Assembly (NCBI RefSeq): GCF_009901525.1
Contig: NZ_CP019288.1
Span: forward strand, 124,001 to 188,000
Origin: Kordia antarctica
GTDB lineage: Bacteria; Bacteroidota; Bacteroidia; Flavobacteriales; Flavobacteriaceae
Length of the DNA stretch: 64,000 nucleotides
Direction of reading: 5' to 3'
Positions 36,327-44,935 of the stretch are shown here, one piece after another. The translations under genes were made by a program, and so were the position numbers. The notes under the pieces were generated by a model that ran no database searches, had not been told where the DNA came from, and saw only the letters and a program-made list of their open reading frames with translations. Position 1 is the first letter of the stretch, and the number at the start of each line of letters is the position of its first letter.

Positions 36327-36989
36327 TTAGTTGGTATAGTTTCGCGCACCAAAAATACTACTTCCAATTCTTACCATCGTACTTCCTTCGGCAATTGCCA
36401 ATTCGTAATCGCCACTCATTCCCATAGAAATGATTTCTAAAGATGTATGTGTTGGTTGTAAATTGTTAAAAGTAGTTTTTAAGTGTTTAAATTCTTTTTG
36501 AACTTGCATAGCATCATCTGTAAATGTTGCCATTCCCATGAGCCCAACAATGGAAATGTTTTCTAGCTGTGTAAATTCTGCGGAAGCGAGCAAAGTAGTA
36601 GCATCTTCGGCAGACATTCCAAATTTAGAATCTTCTTCAGCAATTTTTATCTGAAGTAAACATTTAATCGTTCTATCGTATTTTTTCGCTTGCTTGTTAA
36701 TCTCTTTCAATAATTTAAAATTGTCAACTCCATGAATCAAATCTACAAATTCTGCCATGTATTTTACTTTATTTCGTTGCACATGTCCAATCATATGCCA
36801 AGAAATATCTTTGGGTAAAACTTCCCATTTCTCCGTCATTTCTTGAATTTTATTTTCGCCAAATACGCGTTGTCCAGCATCATACGCTTCTTGTAAATCT
36901 GCAATTGGCTTCGTTTTAGAAACTGCTACAAGCGTAACATCTTCGGGTAAAGTATCGTGTAATTCTTTAATTTTTTCTGTAATAGACAT
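36327..36989 (-). CDS. YggS-family pyridoxal-phosphate homeostasis protein
   Basis: This 220-residue protein is a single PLP-binding TIM barrel of the YggS/PLPBP family, with PLP lysine Lys25 (VAVSKTKP), the FGENKIQEM segment, WHMIGHVQRNKV and the closing SMGMSGDYELAI and EGSTMVRIGSSIFG motifs. The family controls the free level of pyridoxal phosphate and has no known catalytic reaction. The upstream gap holds the heptamer repeat array. The neighbouring genes are unrelated by function. Confidence 0.92.
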   Translation of the reverse strand: MSITEKIKELHDTLPEDVTLVAVSKTKPIADLQEAYDAGQRVFGENKIQEMTEKWEVLPKDISWHMIGHVQRNKVKYMAEFVDLIHGVDNFKLLKEINKQAKKYDRTIKCLLQIKIAEEDSKFGMSAEDATTLLASAEFTQLENISIVGLMGMATFTDDAMQVQKEFKHLKTTFNNLQPTHTSLEIISMGMSGDYELAIAEGSTMVRIGSSIFGARNYTN

Positions 36990-36998
36990 GTGTATATA

Positions 36999-37223
36999 TG
37001 TAAATTTTAAATTTTAAATGCTAAATGCTAAATGCCAAATGCTAAATTTTAAATGTATGCATTTCAAACAAGCGACGAACAACAAACAACGAACAACAAA
37101 CAACGAACAACAAATATCGAATATCGAATATCGAATATCGAAATTTAAAATGTAAAACTCAAAATGTAAAATAAAAAAGTATTTTCCCTAATCCCTAATC
37201 CCTAATCCCTAATCCCTAATCCC
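36999..37223. repeat. Stacked heptanucleotide repeat array
   Basis: A 7-base period runs through nearly the whole gap. In order: AAATGCT repeated about four times (around 37016-37050), AACAACG/AACAACA alternating about six times (around 37075-37115), AATATCG four times (to about 37142), AAAATGT-type units, and CCCTAAT five times plus CCC (37186-37223). Different units are joined end to end in one phase. It lies between YggS and DUF1015 genes on the minus strand. Confidence 0.85.
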
Positions 37224-37228
37224 AAACA

Positions 37229-38467
37229 CTAAAATTCATAAATAGTAACACCACTACGCAATTTCGGTTCTATAAAAGTACTTTTTGGCGGCATTGTTAA
37301 ACCTTCGTCTGCAATCCGTTTCATTTCTTCTACATTGACAGGAACTAGTCCAAAACCAACGGCAAATTCACCTGAATCAATTCGGTTTTTCATTTCAATG
37401 ACATTATGTTTGTCAGATCCGTAATCAATTCGATTATCATTTCGTAAATCTATAATGTTTAAAATCGGCTTTAAAATCGTTACATATAAAATATGCGTGT
37501 CCAATTCGCTTAACGAATCGGTAAATTCATAACTCGTTTTACGCAAGTGCAATGAGTAAAATTCGCCATCTAAATACATGCTAAAGTGATGTTTTCTAGA
37601 CGGTTTGTACAACTCGTGAACTCTGTTTTCTATTCGGAAAGATTCATCTAATTTTAATAAAAATTGCTCTTTAGACAATCCGTTTAAGTCTTTTATCAAA
37701 CGATTAAATTCGGAAATACGCAATTCAGATTCTGGAATCAGATAACTCATGAATGCATTATATGCTTCATTTCCAGTATGATTTGGATTGGAATTTTTTA
37801 AATCTTCGCCTAATAAAAATGAAGATGCCGAACGATGATGTCCGTCGGCAATGTAAATAGCGTCCATCTTTGAAAATTCATCTTGAATCATTTTGATGTC
37901 TTCTGTATTTTCAACCAACCATAAATAATGTGTGTCTCTGTAGGTTGTGGTAAATTCAAATTCGGCACGCGTTTCTGTGTATGATTTCAAAACACGTTTT
38001 ATCACAGAAGAATCAGGATACGTAAGCAATACTGGTTCCGCGTTGAAACCAACCGTTTTTAGGTATTCTTTAAATATTTGCTCTCTATATTCAATGGTAT
38101 CTTCATGACGTTTGATGACGTTGTTTTTGTAATCTTCTGTACTCGCAGCGGCAACAATTCCAGTAAAAACTTTCTGTTCACGATTCACAACTCTGTAAAT
38201 GTAAAAACAAGGTTTCTCGTCTTGCACAAAAATATCATCTTCTTTAAATTCCAAATAGCGATTTCGAACCAAACCATAGCGTTCTTTTCCAGAAATTTCT
38301 TTGTGATATTTATAGCCAGGATTTATAATATGCAAAAACGAAAACGGATTGTGGTCCAAGCGCGCTTCACGTTCGTCTTGTGTATAACTTTGATAAGATC
38401 GTGCAGCAACTAAGCTTACTTTGTCGCGTGTTGGACGCACTGCTTTGAAAGGTTTTATTTTAGCCAC
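37229..38467 (-). CDS. DUF1015 family protein
   Basis: This 412-residue cytoplasmic protein starts MAKIKPFKAVRPTRDKVSLV, as is standard for the DUF1015 family. The conserved IADGHHRSASS motif is present at about 205-215, with KMDAIY just before. NRLIKDLNGLS and DLRNDNRIDYG follow. The family is sometimes linked to serine or sugar kinase-like function, but the reaction is not settled. It is the last gene of a likely six-gene operon, one base after the M23 peptidase stop. The role is unknown. Confidence 0.88.
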   Translation of the reverse strand: MAKIKPFKAVRPTRDKVSLVAARSYQSYTQDEREARLDHNPFSFLHIINPGYKYHKEISGKERYGLVRNRYLEFKEDDIFVQDEKPCFYIYRVVNREQKVFTGIVAAASTEDYKNNVIKRHEDTIEYREQIFKEYLKTVGFNAEPVLLTYPDSSVIKRVLKSYTETRAEFEFTTTYRDTHYLWLVENTEDIKMIQDEFSKMDAIYIADGHHRSASSFLLGEDLKNSNPNHTGNEAYNAFMSYLIPESELRISEFNRLIKDLNGLSKEQFLLKLDESFRIENRVHELYKPSRKHHFSMYLDGEFYSLHLRKTSYEFTDSLSELDTHILYVTILKPILNIIDLRNDNRIDYGSDKHNVIEMKNRIDSGEFAVGFGLVPVNVEEMKRIADEGLTMPPKSTFIEPKLRSGVTIYEF

Positions 38468-38468
38468 G

Positions 38469-39089
38469 TTACTTTCTGTTAGATTTAATAAATGTTGTCG
38501 GATTCAAATATCCTGTGGTATTTTCACTATATCCGCCACCAATATCCATGAGAATACTGTCGCGAATTTCCAGATGCAAATGTGCAAAATATGCGCCATT
38601 TGCGTTTCCAATAGTTCCTATTTGCGTTCCTTTGGTTACAAAGCTACCTTTTTTTACAGAGATTTTGTCACAATGTGCGTACAACGATTCGTAATAGTTG
38701 TTTTTATACTGATGAATAATGCGAATTACATTTCCCCAACCGCCACCAATGTTTTCTGAAAAATTGACATATCCATTTCCAATCGCATAAATTGGATCGC
38801 CTAAATCGGTGTTTCCGCCATTTTTTCCGTTCCAATCGTCACCTAAGTGATTGTTTACCGTAAATTTTTGTGCGTTGTAATAACCGTTTGCGTTTGGTTT
38901 CCCGACAGGAAAGTCAAAATCAGAAGCTTTATAACTTGGTTTTTGTTTAAATATAGAATCAAAAAAGACGAGCGGATTTTGAGGTTCGTTCGTCTTTTGT
39001 ATTGTGTTTTCAGCTATACTTGCGCTACTTTTAGTCGTTTCCGTACAACTAAATAAACACAAGCATAGTATGAATACGAATTGTTTCAA
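38469..39089 (-). CDS. M23-family metallopeptidase lipoprotein
   Basis: This 206-residue protein has a lipoprotein signal with Cys15 (CLFSCTET) and a LytM/M23 peptidase domain. The zinc site is made by NHLGDDWNG (His, Asp) and the AHLHLEIRD motif near the end. M23 enzymes cut peptidoglycan cross-bridges or pilin-like targets. The active-site motifs look intact. It overlaps the YcxB-like gene by 4 bases and is followed at once by DUF1015, so the genes are co-transcribed. Confidence 0.9.
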   Translation of the reverse strand: MKQFVFILCLCLFSCTETTKSSASIAENTIQKTNEPQNPLVFFDSIFKQKPSYKASDFDFPVGKPNANGYYNAQKFTVNNHLGDDWNGKNGGNTDLGDPIYAIGNGYVNFSENIGGGWGNVIRIIHQYKNNYYESLYAHCDKISVKKGSFVTKGTQIGTIGNANGAYFAHLHLEIRDSILMDIGGGYSENTTGYLNPTTFIKSNRK

Positions 39090-39541
39090 TCGTTTATATA
39101 GGTTAGAAACATGATAAAATCGTCTTCTGTATGAAATATATTTTTTGGTACATATATAAAATTTGTTTTAGAAATATATAACAACCAATACTTCTCATAA
39201 TCTTCTAAGCGAATAATATTTTTGTATGGAATTTTAATTTCGTTATCATTCTTTTTGAATAGCATGGTTGCGTCATCAAATTCTAAATTGGTTTCGGCTA
39301 AAAGGCCTTTATGATTTTTTGATCGACTCCAATAAAAAGTATATCCAATGTAAAATAGCGGATAACCAAATATCAAAAATGTCAAGAAAGAATCTGCTAC
39401 AGATTGATTATCGGCGAATAAATAATAACATATTGCTAAAAGAAACAATGCGAAAATCCACCATTTTTTTATAAAAAGTCGCTGCATTACAATTTTAGTA
39501 AATGTATCTTGTGTAAGTTGATACGCTTTTGTTTCAATCAT
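39086..39541 (-). CDS. YcxB-like membrane protein
   Basis: This 151-residue protein has two membrane helices (about 25-43 and 48-68) followed by a beta-rich domain with IPYKNIIRLEDYEKYWLLY, then IYVPKNIF, which resembles YcxB/bacterial PH-like domains. The start overlaps the hydroxyacyl-CoA dehydrogenase stop by one base and its own stop overlaps the M23 gene by 4 bases, so it lies in the operon. The function is unknown; the match to YcxB rests on the tail pattern. Confidence 0.6.
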   Translation of the reverse strand: MIETKAYQLTQDTFTKIVMQRLFIKKWWIFALFLLAICYYLFADNQSVADSFLTFLIFGYPLFYIGYTFYWSRSKNHKGLLAETNLEFDDATMLFKKNDNEIKIPYKNIIRLEDYEKYWLLYISKTNFIYVPKNIFHTEDDFIMFLTYIND

Positions 39542-40428
39542 TAACGAAACATTTTAGCTACGTTTTCTGCTTTTCTACTTTCCGAATAGTCATAAAATCC
39601 TTCGCCCGATTTTACACCCAATTTCCCAGCATTTACCATGTTTACTAATAGTGGACATGGCGCGTATTTTGGATTTTTGAATCCTTCATACATTACATTC
39701 AAGATAGATAAACAAACGTCTAAACCAATAAAATCGGCTAATTGTAATGGTCCCATTGGATGCGCCATTCCTAATTTCATAACGGTATCAATTTCGGAAA
39801 CGCCAGCAACACCATTATACAACGTTTCAATAGATTCGTTAATCATTGGCATTAAGATTCTGTTTGCTACAAATCCTGGATAATCATTTACTTCCGTTGG
39901 AACTTTGTCTAATTGCTTAGAAAGCTCCATAATCGTGTTGGTAACTTCGTCAGAAGTGTTATAACCACGAATGATTTCGACCAATTTCATAATTGGTACA
40001 GGATTCATAAAGTGCATTCCGATTACCATTTCAGGACGCGAAGTCACAGCTGCAATTTGCGTAATTGAGATGGAAGATGTATTCGTCGCCAAAATGGTAT
40101 TTTTTGGACATAACGCGTCTAAATCTCTAAATATTTTTAATTTTAAATCTACATTTTCTGTCGCAGCTTCTACTACCAAACCAGCAGTTGCGACACCTTC
40201 TTTTGTAGACGTAAATGTTGTAATATTATTTAATGTTTGTTGTTTATCTTCTTCCGAGATCCTTTCTTTTGTCACCATACGATCTAAGTTTTTCGTAATG
40301 GTTGCAATTCCTTTGTCTAAAGAAGCTTGAGAAATATCTATTAATTGAACTTTAAAGCCAAATTGAGCAAACGTATGTGCAATTCCGTTGCCCATTGTTC
40401 CTGCTCCGATAACAGCTATATTTTTCAT
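39541..40428 (-). CDS. 3-hydroxybutyryl-CoA dehydrogenase
   Basis: This 295-residue NAD-dependent enzyme oxidises 3-hydroxyacyl-CoA or reduces acetoacetyl-CoA. The Rossmann motif is IGAGTMGNGIA (7-17) and the family motif MHFMNPVPIMKLVEIIRG includes the catalytic histidine. NDYPGFVANRILMPMINE and GMAHPMGPLQLADFIGLD follow as expected, with KSGEGFYDY at the end. The length fits the Hbd/PaaH type without fused hydratase. It is in an operon with unrelated genes, so its pathway is uncertain. Confidence 0.92.
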   Translation of the reverse strand: MKNIAVIGAGTMGNGIAHTFAQFGFKVQLIDISQASLDKGIATITKNLDRMVTKERISEEDKQQTLNNITTFTSTKEGVATAGLVVEAATENVDLKLKIFRDLDALCPKNTILATNTSSISITQIAAVTSRPEMVIGMHFMNPVPIMKLVEIIRGYNTSDEVTNTIMELSKQLDKVPTEVNDYPGFVANRILMPMINESIETLYNGVAGVSEIDTVMKLGMAHPMGPLQLADFIGLDVCLSILNVMYEGFKNPKYAPCPLLVNMVNAGKLGVKSGEGFYDYSESRKAENVAKMFR

Positions 40429-40438
40429 AAAATGGAGT

Positions 40439-41128
40439 TTATTTAGTCTGTAATTTTAATTTTTTTCCGTGCCACGGACAGAATTCCCAATTCCCATTGA
40501 GCAATTCGCCATCTTTTGGACATTCTTTCTTTTCTACCAATGAACTTAACGGAAGTTTAAATTTGAATTCTTCAGTCTCGTTAAAAAGTACAGTAAATTC
40601 GCCTTTGCTCAATGGTGCTGCCATTAAAGTTCCATCTTTTGCTTTCTCTGGAAACACATGAAATTCCATTTGTTTTCCAAATTGCCCTAACATTTGTGCC
40701 ATTGCGGGTTTCATTGAGGTAAGCATACTTTCATATTCATCAGGAATTTCTTCGTCCTTGATTTCGTCATATATATTGCCTTTCGTATCTTTTAATTGAA
40801 TCTTTGAAGATTTCTTTATTAAACCGCCAAAAGGAGAAATATCAGTATTTATAGTGCATACTAATGTGTATCCTTCAAAAATACGTGTAATTTGTTCCAA
40901 AACACCAGATTGTCCCAAGTTACTATCACCAATTGATACTTCCCAATATTCAAGAGGAATCCACCAAACCATTTTGAAGTTGTCTTCATTCTTTCGAATA
41001 ATCTGTACATCTTTCACCATATCAGCAATATCTACCTTTTTTGCAGGTACAATTTTATCTTCTTGTGCAAACGAAAAGGTTATCGTGAATACAAATAGCA
41101 CTAAAAGCACTTGTTTGATTTTTAACAT
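40439..41128 (-). CDS. Exported protein of unknown function
   Basis: From ATG 41128 the protein has 229 residues and a signal peptide (MLKIKQVLLVLFVFTITFSFAQ). An upstream Met would add a polar stretch and is rejected. The mature part includes WWIPLEYWEVS, GYTLVCTINTDISPFGG and a C-terminal tail with ECPKDGEL and WEFCPWHGKKL, so two cysteines could form a disulfide. I recognise no known family. It lies 7 bp after the oxidoreductase gene and 10 bp before the dehydrogenase, in the middle of an operon. A periplasmic role is likely. Confidence 0.6.
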   Translation of the reverse strand: MLKIKQVLLVLFVFTITFSFAQEDKIVPAKKVDIADMVKDVQIIRKNEDNFKMVWWIPLEYWEVSIGDSNLGQSGVLEQITRIFEGYTLVCTINTDISPFGGLIKKSSKIQLKDTKGNIYDEIKDEEIPDEYESMLTSMKPAMAQMLGQFGKQMEFHVFPEKAKDGTLMAAPLSKGEFTVLFNETEEFKFKLPLSSLVEKKECPKDGELLNGNWEFCPWHGKKLKLQTK

Positions 41129-41135
41129 AATGTCT

Positions 41136-42101
41136 TTATTTTTTAAATTTTTCAATAATTTTGATTGCAATGCGTAACGCTTCCGTTCCTTGTGCTAACG
41201 AAACAATTGGCGTTGTATCATTATTGATAGCGTCTGCAAATGTTTCCAATTCTTCCAAAATAGCGTTGTTTTCGTCAATCTCAGGATTTTCAAAATAGAT
41301 TTGCTTTTTTACGCCTTCTGCATTTTGAAGAATTAATGCAAATTCATCTACTTTTTTTGGTGCATCTTTCATCTTTACGACTTCCACTTTCTTTTCCAAA
41401 AAATCTACAGCAATGTATGCATCACGCTGAAAGAAACGACTTTTACGCATGTTTTTCATGGAAATACGACTTGACGTCAGATTGGCAACGCAACCATTTT
41501 CAAACTCCAAACGTGCATTGGCAATGTCTGGCGAGTTACTAATGACAGAAACTCCACTTGCGTTAATTTTGACCACTTTAGATTTTACAACACTTAAAAT
41601 TGCGTCAATATCATGAATCATTAAATCTAATACTACAGGAACATCAGTTCCGCGCGGATTAAATTCTGCCAAACGATGTGTTTCAATAAACATTGGCGAA
41701 ATAATTTGGTCTTTTACTGCCTTGAATGCCGGATTGAAACGTTCTACATGTCCAACTTGCCCTTTTACTTTGTGCTTTTTTACCAACTTAATCAATTCCT
41801 CAGCTTCTGCAACCGTGTTGGTAATTGGTTTTTCAATGAAAACATGCTTTCCTTTGAGAATCGCTTTTTTGGCACATTCGTGATGTGAAAGCGTTGGAGT
41901 TACAATATCAACGACATCAACGGCATCAATCAAAGCATCAATCGTATCAAAATATTTGTATCCAAATTCCTTTACTATTTTCTGAGCATATTCAGGATTT
42001 GCATCATAAAAACCAATAAGTTCGTATTGAGAAGATTGTTGTAATAATCGAAGATGAATTTTGCCTAAGTGTCCTGCACCTAAAACTCCAGCTTTTAACA
42101 T
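41136..42101 (-). CDS. Gfo/Idh/MocA-family oxidoreductase
   Basis: This 321-residue protein has a Rossmann domain (LKAGVLGAGHLGKIHLRLL at the N-terminus) and the family EKPITNT motif. Its C-terminal alpha/beta domain follows the GHVERFNP segment. It should use NAD(P) to oxidise or reduce a sugar or related alcohol; the substrate is unknown. I start it at ATG 42101 since the extra six residues upstream are not conserved in such enzymes. It heads the six-gene operon ending with DUF1015, with a candidate promoter 15 bases upstream. Confidence 0.88.
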   Translation of the reverse strand: MLKAGVLGAGHLGKIHLRLLQQSSQYELIGFYDANPEYAQKIVKEFGYKYFDTIDALIDAVDVVDIVTPTLSHHECAKKAILKGKHVFIEKPITNTVAEAEELIKLVKKHKVKGQVGHVERFNPAFKAVKDQIISPMFIETHRLAEFNPRGTDVPVVLDLMIHDIDAILSVVKSKVVKINASGVSVISNSPDIANARLEFENGCVANLTSSRISMKNMRKSRFFQRDAYIAVDFLEKKVEVVKMKDAPKKVDEFALILQNAEGVKKQIYFENPEIDENNAILEELETFADAINNDTTPIVSLAQGTEALRIAIKIIEKFKK

Positions 42102-42116
42102 AGAAAGTGTTTTGAA

Positions 42117-42124
42117 CAAAAATA
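42117..42124 (-). promoter_or_regulatory. Predicted -7 promoter element for the oxidoreductase operon
   Basis: CAAAAATA on the plus strand is TATTTTTG on the minus strand, a perfect TAnnTTTG match 15 bases before the start. Confidence 0.42.
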
Positions 42125-42202
42125 ATTTATTTTTCTAGAACCTTTGGAGTTCTTAGAAACAATTATGCATTATTTCTATTTTTAAGTGTTGATTTTTGAG
42201 AA

Positions 42203-42727
42203 TTATTTATTTAAAATTCCTAAATACGCTTTCCAAGATCCAACATTAGAATCATATTGTTTTGCCATAACTCTTGAAATTTGCGCAATGTGACCTAAAT
42301 CGTGTACAACCCAAGCCGAAATTAATTGTTGAAGTGTTATTTCTCCGAGTTCAGGATGCGTTGCTTTAAGCGCAAGTTTATCACTTGTAATGTGTAAAGA
42401 TTTTAATTCTTGCAGATTGCTTTTTCTTAAGTCTTTAAACTTTGCAATTAAATCTGATATTTGTAGGTTTTGATTTTCTTTAAATTGAGCAAAACGATCA
42501 AAAGATTCAAACGTTTTATTTTCAGATTGAGATACTATTATTTTTGCTCTAACAATCCAATCTGTTTTTTCTCCATAAATTAAATGTCCAATTATATCAT
42601 ATGGACTCCACGTGTTTTCGCCTTCATTATTTTTTATCCAATTGCTTGATAAATTACTCAAAAAAGATTCTAAAATTAGTGGCGTTCTTTCTAAAATTTC
42701 AATTGAATTATTGAGTTCGAAATTCAT
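42203..42727 (-). CDS. DinB family protein
   Basis: This 174-residue protein has the four-helix-bundle pattern of DinB/YfiT-like proteins. The metal-binding histidines are probably in DIIGHLIYGE near residue 48 and in HDLGHIAQISRV near residue 140. Family members include thiol S-transferases, some using bacillithiol or mycothiol, but many are uncharacterised. The presence of YtxJ elsewhere in the window suggests a bacillithiol-using cell, so such a role is possible though not shown. It is monocistronic with a candidate promoter at 42749. Confidence 0.82.
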   Translation of the reverse strand: MNFELNNSIEILERTPLILESFLSNLSSNWIKNNEGENTWSPYDIIGHLIYGEKTDWIVRAKIIVSQSENKTFESFDRFAQFKENQNLQISDLIAKFKDLRKSNLQELKSLHITSDKLALKATHPELGEITLQQLISAWVVHDLGHIAQISRVMAKQYDSNVGSWKAYLGILNK

Positions 42728-42748
42728 TTGTAAAGTATTTTATACTAA

Positions 42749-42756
42749 CAAAGCTA
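42749..42756 (-). promoter_or_regulatory. Predicted -7 promoter element for the DinB gene
   Basis: CAAAGCTA is TAGCTTTG on the minus strand, fitting TAnnTTTG, 21 bases before the start codon. Confidence 0.4.
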
Positions 42757-42897
42757 CTTCATTTTTTTGATTCCGTTTTAAAATATTTTCTCAAAAAAGA
42801 CACTTGTTATATTTCAGAAAAAGAACGAATTACAGAAAGTTTACTATTATTTTAAATCGAACTTAGGTTAAGTAGGCATTTAGACAAAAAATAAAAC

Positions 42898-42905
42898 TAT
42901 TTTTG
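42898..42905 (+). promoter_or_regulatory. Predicted -7 promoter element for pcm
   Basis: TATTTTTG ends 7 bases before the ATG at 42913, implying a very short leader. Confidence 0.42.
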
Positions 42906-42912
42906 TGACAAC

Positions 42913-43554
42913 ATGAAAGATACGTTTAAACATAAAGGAATGCGAAATCAGTTAGCACAAATCGTTGCTGACAAAGGAATTACAGACGAAAATGTACTGA
43001 ATGGAATTCGAAAAATTCCGCGTCATTTGTTTATGGATTCTAGTTTTGAATCGCATGCGTATCAAGACAAAGCATTTCCTATTGGCGCCGATCAAACCAT
43101 TTCGCAACCGTTTACTGTAGCGTTTCAAACTCAATTACTCGAACTGGCTTCTGGCGCAAAAATTCTAGAAATTGGTACAGGAAGTGGTTATCAAACAGCA
43201 ATGTTGCTCGAATTAGGCGCAAAAGTATACAGTATTGAACGTCAAAAAGAATTGTTTAAAAAGACGAGTTTATTCTTGCCAAAGTTAGGCTACCGACCTA
43301 AAAAACTAATCTTTGGCGACGGTTACAAAGGATTGCCAACGGAAGCTCCTTTTGACGGAATTGTTGTCACGGCTGGTGCGCCATTTGTACCAAAACCATT
43401 ATTAGCGCAATTAAAAATAGGAGGAAAGCTAGTGATTCCTGTTGGTAAAAATGAACAGATTATGACACTTTTTGTTCGAACTTCTGAAAAAGAATTTACT
43501 AAAAAAGAATTTGGAGAATTTCGCTTTGTGCCAATGTTGGAGAATAAGAATTAA
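42913..43554 (+). CDS. pcm: Protein-L-isoaspartate O-methyltransferase
   Basis: Pcm methylates isoaspartyl residues in aged proteins so that they can be repaired. The 213-residue protein shows the family start KIPRHLFM, then DQTISQPFTVAFQTQLLEL as the substrate motif, and the SAM-binding motif ILEIGTGSGYQTAMLLELG. FGDGYKGLPTEAPFDGIVVT and GGKLVIPVG complete the pattern. The length is normal. It stands alone, and its 3' end borders an inverted copy of repeat family A. Confidence 0.95.
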   Translation: MKDTFKHKGMRNQLAQIVADKGITDENVLNGIRKIPRHLFMDSSFESHAYQDKAFPIGADQTISQPFTVAFQTQLLELASGAKILEIGTGSGYQTAMLLELGAKVYSIERQKELFKKTSLFLPKLGYRPKKLIFGDGYKGLPTEAPFDGIVVTAGAPFVPKPLLAQLKIGGKLVIPVGKNEQIMTLFVRTSEKEFTKKEFGEFRFVPMLENKN

Positions 43555-43575
43555 CATTTCCTTGCACTGCGTTAC

Positions 43576-43738
43576 TTTTTCCGCAGTATAGCAGGCATTT
43601 TTCGTTAAGAATTTTTGAAGCCTTGGAAAAAATTTAGAAAAATGAATGCGGTTTTAGTTTTTCAGAGAAAAAACTAAAAATACCTCTGGAAAAATGCACT
43701 TTCTTTTGTTTCTTTTCTTTGTGCGAGCAAAGAAAATA
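43576..43738 (-). repeat. Dispersed intergenic repeat family A, copy 3 (reverse)
   Basis: This is the reverse complement of the core of 741-1000 and 2303-2579, including the stem TTTTAGTTTTTC (43652-43663) with GAAAAAACTAAAA (43667-43679) and the CTTTGTGCGAGCAAAG hairpin. It lacks the CTGAATCAAGTTCAG insert. It again lies between convergent genes (pcm and smpB). Confidence 0.78.
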
Positions 43739-43793
43739 ATAAATTAAAAATGTGGTTTTTAACTTAAAGCAGAAGTAAATTATTTAATAAAAA

Positions 43794-44252
43794 CTAACGG
43801 AAATTCTTCTTCACACGGTCTAAGTCTCGTTTATTATCACGATCTCTCATCGTTTCACGCTTGTCATGAATCTTTTTACCTTTTGCAAGTGCAATAGATA
43901 TTTTTGCCAAGCCTTTTTCATTGATAAACAAACGCAACGGAACTATTGTTAATCCTGCATTTTTGACACTTTTATGCAAGCTTCGAAGTTCTTTTTTATT
44001 CAATAATAATTTCCGAGAACTACGAGGTTGGTGATTGTAATGTGTTCCAAAAGCGTATTCTTCAATATACATATTTATCACAAAAAGTTCGCCGCGTTCA
44101 CTGAATTCACAGAAACTTTCGGCAATGGAAGCTTTGCTCAAACGAATAGATTTAATCTCCGTACCAGACAGCACAATTCCTGCGGTAAATTTCTCTAAGA
44201 GTTCATATTCGAAGCGCGCCCTCTTATTTTGTATGTTGATGTTTTTTTGCAT
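43794..44252 (-). CDS. smpB: SsrA-binding protein SmpB
   Basis: SmpB binds tmRNA and delivers it to stalled ribosomes for trans-translation. From ATG 44252 the protein has 152 residues and starts [20 protein letters not shown]. Conserved blocks are [30 protein letters not shown] and the long basic tail ending [12 protein letters not shown], rich in K and R and required for function. An upstream Met at 44264 adds four residues and falls in the promoter, so it is rejected. tmRNA itself is not in the window. Confidence 0.95.
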   Translation of the reverse strand: MQKNINIQNKRARFEYELLEKFTAGIVLSGTEIKSIRLSKASIAESFCEFSERGELFVINMYIEEYAFGTHYNHQPRSSRKLLLNKKELRSLHKSVKNAGLTIVPLRLFINEKGLAKISIALAKGKKIHDKRETMRDRDNKRDLDRVKKNFR

Positions 44253-44261
44253 AAATGAGGG

Positions 44262-44269
44262 CAAATATA
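44262..44269 (-). promoter_or_regulatory. Predicted -7 promoter element for smpB
   Basis: CAAATATA is TATATTTG on the minus strand, 9 bases before the smpB start. This supports the shorter start codon. Confidence 0.48.
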
Positions 44270-44306
44270 GCGAATTTACTGTGATTTCTAATGATTTTTA
44301 TTAAGC

Positions 44307-44347
44307 AAAAAAAAGATCAATGCTAGTTTTAATACCATTGATCTTTT
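44307..44347 (-). terminator. Terminator after the histidine phosphatase gene
   Basis: AAAAGATCAATG (44311-44322) pairs with CATTGATCTTTT (44336-44347). Read on the minus strand it ends in a T run. Confidence 0.82.
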
Positions 44348-44371
44348 CTTGTGTTTATTTTGGGTGAAAAT

Positions 44372-44923
44372 CTAATTAAGTGTCAACAATTGTACAGTTT
44401 TAGAATCTCCTGTAATCGTTACAATGTATAGATTTCCATTGTTCTTATCGTCAATATGTTCAAATTCTTCTTCGTTCAATAATCTATTAACAAAATCGGG
44501 TGTTGTATTACTATGTCCGACAATTAGTGTAGTTTCTCCTTCGGTATCCGCTAGAAATTGTTTAAAATCAATTTTAAATGGATGGTACGATGTTATTTCC
44601 AATTGGTTCGCTTCAGCTGTTGGAATAGCAGTTTCTCGCGTTCTGTTGTAATCTGTAGAATACACCGCATCAAATTTTACATTTTTAAAAACTTCTGCCC
44701 AATATATTGCTCTATTGTTTCCTGCTTTGGTTAATTTAGGATCTTTATCTTTCTTGTCACTACGATTTTTTTCTGCATGACGAATTAAATAATACACAGA
44801 AGTTTCAACTTCAACTTCGGTTTCATTTTCAGTTTCAGTTTCGTTTTCAGTTTCTTCTGATTCTTGCGCAAAGCAATTCATGACTAAGAATAAACTTAAT
44901 ACTAGTAAGATGTTTTTTTTCAT
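44372..44923 (-). CDS. Histidine phosphatase (phosphoglycerate mutase-like), exported
   Basis: This 183-residue protein has a signal peptide (MKKNILLVLSLFLVMNCFAQ) and a short low-complexity acidic linker of repeated TENET units (about 22-40). The phosphatase domain starts with YYLIRHAEK, holding the nucleophilic histidine, and includes STDYNRTRETA and the second-histidine motif LIVGHSNTTPDFVN. Members act on phosphohistidine or small phosphate esters, and this one would act outside the cytoplasm. The protein is shorter than cofactor-dependent mutases, as is usual for SixA-like forms. The substrate is unknown. Confidence 0.88.
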   Translation of the reverse strand: MKKNILLVLSLFLVMNCFAQESEETENETETENETEVEVETSVYYLIRHAEKNRSDKKDKDPKLTKAGNNRAIYWAEVFKNVKFDAVYSTDYNRTRETAIPTAEANQLEITSYHPFKIDFKQFLADTEGETTLIVGHSNTTPDFVNRLLNEEEFEHIDDKNNGNLYIVTITGDSKTVQLLTLN

Positions 44924-44935
44924 TCGTTTTTTTGT

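Noticed and set aside
37075-37223. Possible CRISPR array or telomere-like CCCTAAT repeat
   Set aside because: Units are 7 bases with no spacers and no cas genes, so it is a simple-sequence array.
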